Part shown: positions 27,612 to 37,982 of the stretch, piece by piece
Layout of the letters: each line of letters starts with the position of its first letter
Position numbering within the stretch: the first letter of the stretch is position 1
Assembly: GCA_003255065.1 (NCBI GenBank)
Contig: QAOA01005636.1
Coordinates: 287,396 to 351,395, forward strand
From: Cercis canadensis
Lineage: Eukaryota > Streptophyta > Magnoliopsida > Fabales > Fabaceae
Reading direction: 5' to 3'
DNA: 64,000 nt
Translations under genes and position numbers: made by a program
Notes under the pieces: model-generated
The model's database searches: none
What the model saw: the letters and a program-made list of their open reading frames with translations, nothing else
What the model was told of the DNA's origin: nothing

Positions 27612-29351
27612 ATGTTTTCTGATAGATTGGGGGCAGACGAATCAATTTGTCAAGATTTTGACAGTTTGAGTGTATCAAAGCGACTTGTTAGGAGCGTCAG
27701 TCAGAAGTTGAGGAAAAAGAATGTTAAAGGTGGAGGGGAAGAAGATGACACTGTCAAGGGAGTTTCTTTGAGATGCCTAACTCTGTACAGTAGAGGTGGG
27801 GGCTGCAAGGTAGGTGCTGACACTAGTGATGAATTTGGGGATTCAAGCAGTAGAAGGAGATCTAGTGCCAGTGAAGAAAGCAAGGGATATAAACCAATTT
27901 GTGGTCCTGAAGAAACTACTGTAGATTGCTTCTCATATGGGGTGAAGGAAAGGTTCTGGAGAAAACACAACAGAAAGGATTCTGAACTTGAAGAATCAAT
28001 AAGAAACAGTAGAATGCATATCTTTCTTCCAGATGACATTCTTGAAATGTGCTTGGTCCGGCTCCCATTGACAAGTCTCATGAACGCTCGCCTTGTGTGC
28101 AAGAAATGGAGGTACTTGACTACCACTCCTAGATTCCTTCAAATGAGACGGGAAGGTTCATATCAAAATCCATGGTTATTTCTGTTTGGTGCTGTTAAAG
28201 ATGGCTTCTGCTCTGGTGAGATTCATGCATTGGATGTGTCTCTTAATCAATGGCATAAGATAGATGCTAATTTGCTCAAAGGAAGGTTCATGTTCTCTGT
28301 TGCAAGTATGCAGGATGATATATTCATTGTTGGAGGATGTTCTAGCTTGACTAACTTCGGAAAGGTGGATAGAAACTCATTTAAGACACACAAAGGGGTG
28401 CTGATGTTTAGTCCCTTGACAAGATCTTGGCGTAAAATATCATCTATGAAATACGCTAGATCAATTCCTATACTAGGAGTTTGTGAGGTCAGTCTAGATT
28501 ATTCAACGAGTCATGGCCATCAAAGTCGGCAGGATAGACGTTTTCCCAGATCAAGGATTGGTGGCGTTTCAGATGTCTATGAGGATCCTCATAAGCTTTC
28601 AGTGAGACGTCAGTGCAGATCTGCTTTCAATGAGAATGAGGCTTCATCTTTACCCAGTCGAAAGTCATACAAGTTCATTAAACAAAAAAGTGATCAGTCA
28701 ACCTCAAAAGGTAGTAAAAGATTTGTCTTGATAGCTGTAGGAGGTCTGGGATCATGGGATGAGCCTCTGGATTCTGGAGAAATTTATGATTCCGTGTCAA
28801 ATAAATGGACTGAAATCCAGAGATTACCTTTAGATTTTGGAGTTGCTTGTTCTGGGGTTGTTTGTGGCAGGATGTTTTATGTTTATTCTGAAACCGACAA
28901 GCTTGCAGCATATGACATAGAACGAGGTTTTTGGATTGCAATTCAAACGACTCCATTCCCTCCTCGTGTACATGAATACTACCCTAAACTTGTATCGTCT
29001 AATAGCCGTCTTTTCATGCTTTCAGTGTCATGGTGTGAAGGGGATGGTCAAATTGGGCGGCGAAACAAGGCTGTTAGAAAATTATGGGAGTTAGATCTCA
29101 TGTATCTTACCTGGACGGAAGTCTCAGTGCATCCTGATGCTCCAATGGACTGGAATGCAGTTTTCGTGGCAGACAGAAACCTTATTTTTGGGGTAGAAAT
29201 GTTCAAAATATTTGGTCAGGTGTTGAATTTCTTCACCGTATGCGATGTGTCTGATATGGCTAACTGGAGCCATATTTCAAGAAATCATGTTACCCATGAA
29301 CTGGATGCTTCTTCATGCTTGACCAAATCAATGGCAGTTCTACACCTTTGA
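27612..29351 (+). CDS. F-box/kelch-repeat protein, CFK1-like (SCF substrate receptor)
   Basis: A substrate-binding subunit of an SCF (SKP1-CUL1-F-box) ubiquitin ligase. The coding region is one exon, 579 residues. The frame stays open to the left as far as 27531 but has no in-frame ATG there, so the start is MFSDRLGADESI at 27612. The N-terminal block DSLSVSKRLVRSVSQKLRKK is characteristic of the subgroup of Arabidopsis At5g42350/At5g42360 (CFK1, COP9-signalosome-interacting F-box kelch), from memory. The F-box is at about residues 135-180 (FLPDDILEMCLVRLPLTSLMNARLVCKKW, first part). Kelch-type blades follow: IFIVGGCSS, VLIAVGGLGSWDEPL with SGEIYDSVSNKWTEI, GRMFYVYSE, LWELDLMYLTW. A basic, Ser-rich insert of about 90 residues splits the kelch region. 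Arabidopsis CFK1 is tied to hypocotyl elongation and turnover of the DNA methyltransferase DRM2; the same role here is inference. Confidence 0.92.
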   Translation: MFSDRLGADESICQDFDSLSVSKRLVRSVSQKLRKKNVKGGGEEDDTVKGVSLRCLTLYSRGGGCKVGADTSDEFGDSSSRRRSSASEESKGYKPICGPEETTVDCFSYGVKERFWRKHNRKDSELEESIRNSRMHIFLPDDILEMCLVRLPLTSLMNARLVCKKWRYLTTTPRFLQMRREGSYQNPWLFLFGAVKDGFCSGEIHALDVSLNQWHKIDANLLKGRFMFSVASMQDDIFIVGGCSSLTNFGKVDRNSFKTHKGVLMFSPLTRSWRKISSMKYARSIPILGVCEVSLDYSTSHGHQSRQDRRFPRSRIGGVSDVYEDPHKLSVRRQCRSAFNENEASSLPSRKSYKFIKQKSDQSTSKGSKRFVLIAVGGLGSWDEPLDSGEIYDSVSNKWTEIQRLPLDFGVACSGVVCGRMFYVYSETDKLAAYDIERGFWIAIQTTPFPPRVHEYYPKLVSSNSRLFMLSVSWCEGDGQIGRRNKAVRKLWELDLMYLTWTEVSVHPDAPMDWNAVFVADRNLIFGVEMFKIFGQVLNFFTVCDVSDMANWSHISRNHVTHELDASSCLTKSMAVLHL

Positions 29352-30863
29352 AGTCCTTTGCGTACTTGTGTGTGACAGTGGAATATCAGTTCTTCCACTA
29401 AGGTTGTTTCGAGATATAACATGGCCAGTAAGTCCTGCTTTCTATTCTATTTTCTGCGTGTAGTTGTACACGGGCTGTTCTTCTGCGGATTTCAGTTTCC
29501 AGGTTTCTCATGTACCTTTATATTTAATTCGTTTGACACCAATCAATCATAAAGTTGAATCTCTCCCTCACTTTGCACTTATACTTGTCCTGCTATCCAT
29601 CCATCCAGTTCTGATTCTGAACCTGTCTCCGAAAATGTTTTAGTAAGCCCACCTTCTGACACCTTTGATCAAACTTCCCTAGAAATATGTGTTTGTTTTT
29701 AGTTGTCACACATAATATTATAGTTTCAATTGTTAAAGAAATTGGGCTAAGCTATATATACTTGAAAGAGTTAAGCATACACCAGTTAACAACCTAGGAA
29801 AAAAGCAAATACATACTCTACATAAATAATGCAAAATTGTACGTAGACTGGCGAAAATTGTATGTGAACAAAGACAATTGATTTGATTTGCATTATTGGG
29901 AGTCTTGGACATTCCAAGGGGGCACTACACGGAAATGATGAATGAATGGAACAGTGGAGCTTTAAGCTGCTTTACGAATTTCCGGGACCCCTTTACATTG
30001 AATGTCCTGATTAGTGATTACTTTGTCAGTGTGCACGCATAAAAGAACACCACGGTGAGAAGTGGGTGGTCCCTCGTAAATTGCTTATAAGAACAATGCG
30101 CTGATCTGCTGATCAGCATTCATAATCATGATGAACAAATGAACAGCTTTGTTTCCACATAGATCCATCTTTTTTTCCTTCTTTAGTTATACTCCAAGTT
30201 TTTAGGCTCTTATAGTTGCTATTTTTTATAATCAGATTGATGTCTTTAACTGCCCCTTATGATACTGTTGATAAAGTGTTGCCGTAACATAATTTAAAAT
30301 ATACACTAGCTCGTATCATGTGATATCTACATATATGTCATATGATAAGTGTTATTTTTACACCTTAAATCTATACTTTTATACGCTCTAGATTTCACTT
30401 CAATTTATACCTTCAATTAAATTCACTCAACTTTTTTGTGAATGACTCAGATTTAAATTAGAGTTCATATGTATAACATGATATATTTTAAAGTGTATAA
30501 ATAACATTTCTTTTGTCATATTACAAAAAGTTGAACTATGAAGACCTAATTAATTGAAAAAAAAAGTATTAAAATTATAAGGACATGATGGATGAGCATA
30601 TTTCTTCAATAAATAACAAGGTACGGAATGCAAAATAGTGACAGAATTATGATGAACAAATGAACAGCTTTCAGAACTTTCAAAAAGAATGGATATTTTG
30701 TGTACAACAATATCAACCGCAGTTGGCGATGCATATCAGACGATAACCATAGATAAACTCCAAAACTGCTTCCAACAAATGAAAATTACATACAGTATGT
30801 TTTTTTTTTTTTTTTTTTTGAGGTAACAATCAACTTTAGAGTGAAGCATCTGGAAGAGGAGGC
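29352..30863. other. Intergenic region between convergent F-box and U-box genes
   Basis: This holds the two 3' UTRs and AT-rich DNA. The only structured element seen is the small inverted-repeat element at 30344-30513. A T22-like homopolymer lies near 30799-30819, just 3' of the U-box gene stop codon. Confidence 0.5.
30344..30513. mobile_element. 170-bp MITE, probably hAT-type
   Basis: The left end contains AAGTGTTATTTTTACACCTT and the right end, reverse-complemented, AAATGTTATTTATACACTTT, so about 24 terminal bases are inverted repeats with few differences. The word TGTCATAT flanks both sides in the same orientation (30336-30343 and 30514-30521), an 8-bp target-site duplication as in hAT elements. 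There is no coding content. Confidence 0.6.
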
Positions 30864-33800
30864 CTATCCCATGTTCGGAAAGATGCCTGAAAAGTTGGGT
30901 ATCTTATCAACATGCTTGAGAGCACGCTCAGCAATCTGCCGAGTTCGATAGTCACCATGCTGGAAGGCGTCAACAAGTGCAGTGCTCACATTTTGATCTC
31001 CGGAAACTTCATAAGCTATATCCTCAGTTCGCAATAGTCTCTCAACTGCCCAAACTGCTCTCCTCCTCAGATTGTCTGACCGTTTCTCAAGTAACACATC
31101 AAGTATAGGCTTGATTCCCTCTGTGTCACACAGCACCATTACCCCCTGTTCAATATCAACTCCATCATCTAACAAAGTAGATAAGGCTGCAAGTGCTGCC
31201 TCAACCACATTCACATTTGTGTGGTCAAGTAGAGCTACCAACTTACTGACTGCCTGCCCTTCCAAGAGGCAAAATGTTTCTTTTAATGAACACATCCCTC
31301 GATGGAGCCTACACAATCCTGTTATAACAGGCTGTTTACTGAAGCATGGAAAAATTGAAGCGCAAAGACCAGGTGATGGCACCTCAGGCAGTTTTGTTAA
31401 ATTTTTAGATTCTTGTGATAAATTCTCCAAAGCTGTAGCAGAAACCATCTGTACATTATCCAGTCCATTGGCCTGAAGCAGATCAATAAAGTGTGCAGCA
31501 AGACTGTTCTCACGACAGAGTGCAATGGCATCAGGCTCATCAGCCAAGACATAGGTAACCCTTGAAAGAATTTTCACCAGCCCTTCAAGATATGGTGTCA
31601 CAAAGCGGCTGCCTCTGATCTCCCCCTGCCTGATACTAATCACTCTGGAGATGACCAGCTGAAAGGCACCTTCATCTAGCATCTGTCTTGTAAGGCCCAA
31701 ATCCCTCTCAGGTAGATCAGCTAGAAGGCCAACAGCTGCTGCTTGTTCTTCAGAGATCCCTATATTTTCTGATATGACTTTAATTAGACTGCTGAGCTGT
31801 CCTACTGAACCACGCAGTGCATCAGCTAGTTCCTGACCCATGTGTGGGGACAGATTCTGAAGAAGTTTTATGGAAGCTACACGCAGATCTTTCTGTGGAG
31901 CCTCAATGAATTGAACCAGACTGATAGTGGCACCAGAGCTTTTGATAGCGGCAACAACACTCGGAACAGTAGTTTGAGAACTAGTAAGTCCAACAAGAAC
32001 CTGGAGAAGTTTGCACTCAATAGCTGGACCAGTGTTGCTAATGAGATGGAGTAGATTATGAACTATGTCCTCTGAAACCAGAGTCTGGTGATCAGGTCCA
32101 ACTGGAATGGAATCAAAGTCATCTCCTGAGTAGACAACATTGGCAAGGATTGTAGCAGAGACCTCTTTCAGTCGCATGGGAAGCTGATTAGGACCCACTG
32201 CAAAAAGGTCCTTGACAAGCGGAGAAAGTATTCCAGCCTCTATCAAAACCTTAGCACTAGGCTCACATGATGATATCTGATTTAGAGCTTTCAGAGCAGC
32301 TTCTCTTGACTGCAAATTACCACTTTTCATGATATCGATCAGAGATGAACCGACAGTTTTAGCAACAAGGACTTTTACATCATTGTTCAAAACCAGCTCA
32401 CCTAGGTATCCAGCCATGGACAGTTTGATTTCTGGTGGACCTGCAAACATTCCAAAAAGAAGATAATGGATTGATACTTACATAGAGGAATATAGAGTTA
32501 TACAGACAACAAAAAGTCTTACTCCAAGTACTTAAGATCAATAATGCAAATAAATTAATCAAAATTCAAAACTAAATGGACTTGTTTTGCTCCACAATAC
32601 AAGTTATATAGGATTACGTTCTCTACAATTTTCTTGCGATTTTATAGAAGAACAAAAAACATAAAGATAATTACACAAATTATCTTTGTCAATCTTCAAT
32701 ACGAAACTTCTTTGAATATTTTCAAAAAAATCATGTTACCCATTTCATATGATCATTGGAATTGTCAGACTAAATAATATTCCAAAAAAGGGGGCAAAAA
32801 GAAAAACCCATGCAAACTATTTTCACAACAATATCTGATGGTTCAGCAAATTACTCTCTTGTGAGAATTCACCAAATGGTGCATAAATTACCCAAGGAAT
32901 AGGGGCACAATTTGAGACAAATTCTGAAGGAGTGTAAGCACCTTCAAGAAGCTGGTTCAGAAGAGGCCGCAGTCTACCATTTTCAGCCATCTGCCGCACA
33001 TTATTCTCACACTTCTCCAGATTCTCCAGTGTTTTATCAGCCTTTTCAACGGTGGAAAGATCTTCTGATTTGCTGCTTGTCATTCCAACTAATATAAGAA
33101 TAGCTCCATTGATTGAACCAATCTTCTCACACAGGGTTTCAGATTTTGAGAGTTCATAAAGCAAAGAGACAGCTTCCTCTCTTTCTTTAGAAAGCTCATG
33201 GGAGAGGAACTTCACTACTGTGCGCACAGTATCCCCCTCAGCCAAAATTTCCTTTGGAGCAAAGAGAAACTGTTAACAAGCAGCTCCAACGGAATACATG
33301 CTGATACTATCAATCAATCTAGAAACTAAAAAGCAAAAAAAGAAAAGATAACCAGCAAACCTGCGACAACCTTATTCTCATCATCTTCCTCCACCACAGT
33401 TCTAAGGGTTTCCAAAGCTCTAGAACGAACCTTTCGGCTGCTGCTCTTCAACATGTCAACAATCATAGGTATAAGCCCTGCATTACGGACAACATGCTTG
33501 TTGGACCGACTTCTTTGGCAGATGTGTCGGACATACAGTAAAGCCTGCAGAGTTTCATTTTCTGGACTTCCCATATTCAATGATCGCTGAGCCATGTCCA
33601 GCTGTGCAGCTTCATTCCTGGCAGTCCACTCTTCAATGGTGTTACGCAAAGCTATACTGGGATTCAGTTCTGTGCTTCTTAGTTCTTTTAATGTCAAAGG
33701 GCAAACTGGTTTGCGTCCACTCTCCCTGCATTCCTTGAACCACTTTTCAATTGCTTCACGTTCGAAAGTCTGCCCATTTTCTAAGGTAACAGGATCGTGC

Positions 33801-33925
33801 ATAACTTGCTTTGTTAGAGGACATACGAAGGCATCATAAATAGGCTCAATATGCATCCTCTCAAAATGATAGCTCTCATCTGACTGGCTGCCAGGATCAT
33901 TACTTGCATCCCAGCTTGCAGCCAT
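30864..33925 (-). CDS. U-box ARM-repeat E3 ubiquitin ligase, PUB43/PUB44 (SAUL1) type
   Basis: An E3 ubiquitin ligase; Arabidopsis relatives PUB43 and PUB44/SAUL1 act at the plasma membrane and restrain senescence and immune signalling. Three exons on the minus strand, 33925-33371, 33251-32942 and 32440-30864, give 813 residues, close to the 801-811 typical of these two. The U-box is at about residues 29-105 (DAFVCPLTKQVMHDPVTLENG, first 20 letters, then FEREAIEKWF and CPLTLKEL). ARM repeats fill the rest, and the C-terminus ERALKHVDKIPNFSGIFPNMG is the conserved family end. The first intron donor was set after DDENK, joining EILAEGDTVRTVVKFLS in frame. A 5' UTR intron at about 33939-34676 is likely (GTACGT donor, AATAG acceptor). 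The distal leader and promoter lie at 34677-35400, shared with the small gene on the other strand. Confidence 0.94.
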
Positions 33926-35409
33926 CGTATCCCGTTATCTATTGTGACAAAGAATACAGTATTAAGATAATTGGCGAAACTTACAATGAATGGTAGTTCA
34001 AGAGTAGTGCAGTAATAAAGGAGTGAAGAAAGTTTGATGTAATCAAATTCATGCTTTGGTTAAGAAACATTATCTGCAAAAATGGCCCAGCATCGGTGGG
34101 GATTCATAAAATACAGTATTGAATAATCCTGCCTACAATATGGATATTAATCCTGAGCTCGCAACGGAAAAGTAGAAAAAAAAAAAATCAAATTGAAACG
34201 CAAAATCAATTATTTGAAAAGGTAATTAAATAAGATGGATTCACAAATACTTGAGTTGTGAAGCAAAGGAAGTCAAAACCCCTCTGATCGTTGCTGTCTA
34301 TTTATTAATTCATCCAATAAATTACCAGCTAGACCATGAGAAAATAGACAACAACAAAAAAAAAAAGTTGCAATCGTCCAGTATTCATAATTAAGAATCA
34401 AGTTATGAAGATCTCCAAGTTTTCGCATATTCCGTGCGTTCAGAGAGGGGGGGAGAGAGAGAGAGAGGTACAAATGAGTCCAATTTACTTATAATTTGAA
34501 CTATGTTTGCAATTGAGGGATGCTCTAAGTAATTGAGCTCAAATCAAACAAGAGGTATAGAGAATTTCAAACGAGTTGGAGAAGAGAAGAAGCAAAAGAG
34601 GTAAAGATAGAAAGAAGATCTTAATATAATAGTTGGACTGAAAACAAGAGAGTTAGATCATGAAGAAGAAACGTACCTTGGCCTAGTTGTTAGAAACAGC
34701 TGTAAATGAAAACCCTACTTTCTAGTTTGACAATTAAAGAAAGCCCTCTGTAAATGGATTCCTCCACGAAAGTTGATTAGGCTACATATTTGGTATTTGT
34801 TTCATTCATGGTGAAGAGTTGGAATTTGGAAGAGATGAGAGGGAAAGAGGAGATGTGTGATTGTGAGGGTGAGGGAGTAGAGCACACAAAAGAATCGAAA
34901 ACAAAAACAAAACACATGCAGCAAATTGGGAAGGGTAAGGCCCGACTCCGACTCAGAGACAAGGTTGACTCAATGCGAGTAGTCATCAGCTCCCATAGAG
35001 AGAGAAGGTGGCGGAGTGGAGCCACTTCACCCGCCACTGACCCCACCACTCTTCATTTTAAACCACAAAACTTTATATTCTTTTAAAATTTTGTATGTGT
35101 AATTTTATTCAGAAAATTATCGTTTAATTTTAAAGATTAATTTAGATGTGAAATATCTAAAATATATATTAAAATTTTAATTTTAAAAATAAAAAAGCAA
35201 AACAAATAAATTTGTTAAATTTTTCAGAGAATAATTTTAAACAAAAAACTAAAAAATTTCAACTAATCAGCCATTTAACCCCTTCATTACAATGGTGATA
35301 TATATATATAGGAAAGAAAGAAATTACTAAATTTAAATATTACTGAATTTATAAAATCCCACTGCTGACACCGAGACCGGAGCTCTGCTAAAGCTGCTTG
35401 TGAAATCGC
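33926..35409. other. U-box gene leader and divergent promoter
   Basis: This contains the probable 5' UTR intron and first leader exon of the U-box gene and its promoter, then the upstream region of the small coiled-coil gene. GAGAGAGA runs are present near 34450-34465. No other coding region is supported. Confidence 0.5.
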
Positions 35410-36920
35410 ATGGAAGAAGAAGATCAGAGACAGAGTTTTGGAAACAATGAAGAAACACGACAACGGCAAAAGGATATAGAAAAGAAAGAAGAAGAGCTGC
35501 AGCATCGATCACTACTGCTTCAAGTTCAAGCTGGAGCGCAAAATAAACTTGTATTGCAATTTCTGGATTCTATGCATAAACTACCTAACTCTATTTCAAC
35601 ACTTGAACAGGTACAAAGATTAATACTCGTCGAACGGAAACCAAGTTAGGACATTATTTTTACGCCACTAATGACTGCTAGGTATTTCAAGATTTTCTTC
35701 TTTTTTTTTTTTAAAAAAAAAAAAGTACGACAAGAGTATCAATTTGTTCATTAGGTTGCAGGTGATTGACTGAAACTGGTTAAACAAGATAAACGAAGAG
35801 GGGAAAGTGAATTTACGTTGTATAAGAACAAGAATAAAGCCAGTCAAATTTGACATCTATGTTCAAAATGTATCATTTGTCATCTTGTTCCATGAATCAA
35901 CACACAAAACAGAAATAAGAAACCCGGTGCTTCATTCAAATCCTTTGAGGAGTGTAATTCAAATTATACCTTCCTATCTATGTTCTATTTTAAATTCATG
36001 TATGCATTTAGTCATGATCAACTACCGTACAGTTTTTTTTTTTAATTTCATTTTCATCAATTATATGAAATAAGTCAATCACTGATATACAAATACCTCT
36101 CATCAAGCTCTTGCCTCCTAGTACAACCTTTGATTGACACGCATATCCGAAGAGTTTGAATCCAAACGTTTTCTTTAGAGATTAGAATACTACAACTTAA
36201 ACATGATGTTAAGTGACGATGCCTGATTTGGTCCGAAGGAGAGAGATGGGTTGAGTGAAGTCACTTGCAAAGGTATATGGCCAAGGTCGGGTGCTTACCC
36301 GAGCTTCGATGTTGAAGTTAATAACAAATCTGATATGAAATAGGAGCTTTATATATCTTTTTGTCTTGTCTCCAAACAGTCCCCTTTTTACTTGTCGTTG
36401 GCCCTTATTTATAGGGAGATTTCCGGGTTTAGAAGATCCAGGAAATGGTTTCAAATATGGGCTTGGTGATAGTGGGCTTAAATCCCTATGGGCCGAAATA
36501 TTGGGTATCGACATTAAGGTTGTTCCTGAAATGAAAATAGCACATTTAGATTATATTTTAAGTAGCATGCCAACTTTTTCTCATGTTCTTGTATAATTGA
36601 TTGAAGAAACTGTTGAGATGACTGTTGCAAAGGACTTGCCTGGACTTCAAGATGATGAACAAGTAAGCATTCCACAAATGTTATATCTATTACTCTACAC
36701 TTTGGTCTCTCACAACGGGATTCTTATTTCAGCACATGCACTAGAATGATACTCTTTCATTGGCTTGCTAATGTCATTGTTATCGTGACTCATGAGTTTA
36801 CACATTGAATAGATTATTGCAATTGGTTAGTTCAAACATTTTCTTTACTAAATAATGTATAATTTTCAAATGATTCACTGTGTGTATTATTTTGTGCTTA
36901 TTTAGATTCAAAAAGAGTGA
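35410..36920 (+). pseudogene. Small coiled-coil protein gene, apparently interrupted
   Basis: The frame from 35410 starts MEEEDQRQSFGNNEETRQRQ and continues with a charged, coiled-coil-like stretch (KDIEKKEEELQHRSLLLQVQ) and LDSMHKLPNSISTLEQVQRLI, then runs into unrelated sequence and stops at 35649. About 1 kb later, 36597-36662 reads LIEETVEMTVAKDLPGLQDD with a GTAAGC donor, and 36906-36920 completes it as IQKE and a stop after a TTTAG acceptor. The phrase RLI at the end of the first piece and LIEET at the start of the second suggest one exon split by inserted DNA. Ordinary splicing does not join them: the only donor (after STLEQ) and the only nearby acceptor (TTGAAG) differ in phase. Its place between the U-box and EH genes matches a small coiled-coil gene in Arabidopsis (At1g20770, from memory). 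A missed middle exon would make it intact. Confidence 0.45.
36190..36570 (-). other. Possible inserted promoter-like sequence (solo-LTR-like?)
   Basis: This patch is less AT-rich than its surroundings. Read on the minus strand it has CCCTATAAATAAGGGCC followed about 100 bases later by GTTATTAACTTCAACATCG, the look of a TATA box and leader in a plant LTR. I could not define ends or a target-site duplication. It lies between the two pieces of the coiled-coil gene and may be what separates them. Confidence 0.25.
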
Positions 36921-37026
36921 TCCAAGTCCTTGCCATTTTTTGGAATTTTAATTTCCTTAGAGCCACCCAATTGTCATTTGAGAAAAGGTGTAAAACAGAA
37001 CTCGAGATCTTACTTCTCGACACTTT

Positions 37027-37479
37027 CTTTGCATGTGGTTTTAGTCATCTGTTTATGCTTCACAGCCAAGATATAATACATTATGTCAATCAAAATCTTT
37101 GCAGTGCTAAAGACACTTGTAGAAATTGTAAACATGCAGTCATCGTTGCTATATTCTTTTCATCAATTTCATAAAGAGGTGGAGAGATAACAAATGGATG
37201 AAAAAGTAGCAACTCTTTTCAGGTATAAAAACCTTGACTCCCTCTACTGGCTNCTTTGCATGTGGTTTTAGTCATCTGTTTATGCTTCACAGTCAAGATA
37301 TAATACATTATGTCAATCAAAATCTTTGCAGTGCTAAAGACACTTGTAGAAATTGTAAACATGCAGTCATCGTTGCTATATTCTTTTCATCAATTTCATA
37401 AAGAGGTGGAGAGATAACAAATGGATGAAAAAGTAGCAACTCTTTTCAGGTATAAAAACCTTGACTCCCTTTACTGGCT
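37027..37479. repeat. 226-bp direct repeat flanking a single N (probable assembly artefact)
   Basis: 37027-37252 is repeated at 37254-37479 with only a couple of differences (CACAGCCAAG against CACAGTCAAG, CCCTCTACTGG against CCCTTTACTGG), and one N lies between. This again looks like an unmerged overlap. Apart from it, the stretch 36921-37982 holds only AT-rich intergenic DNA and the EH gene 3' flank with a poly(A) run at 37750-37782. Confidence 0.85.
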
Positions 37480-37982
37480 ATCTCTCACTGAAATCAGGGC
37501 TGTACATAAACAAAACAGTATTGACATAATTTGGTATGTGAAATAATATTTACTTGTTGATTTTTTTCAAGGAACATCTATTTATATAAAAAGATATAAA
37601 TAATTACAAAAAATGTCTATATTTCTGGTTCAAGGCAAAATAATTCAAACTAGTGATACTTGTAACAAAGACTTTGCATGCTCCTGTCCATCAAATTAGG
37701 AGCATCATTGTACATACACAGATCAAATTCATCTCCCCCCGGCCAAAAAAAAGCAAAAAAAAAAANAAAAAAAAAAAAAAAAGGAATCCAGAACAGTAAA
37801 TAAGGTGAAAAGACAATTCAGTTTTTCTTGAACTAATACATCAGCGAAATACCACACCATTCAACCGTTTAGGCGTTTAGCTTTACTTCTAGCTATACAC
37901 AAATAAATTAGCTATCATGAAAAGCAAGGCAATGTGATGGACAGAAAACCAAGAATAACTAAGCAAGTTTGGATTAAAATGC

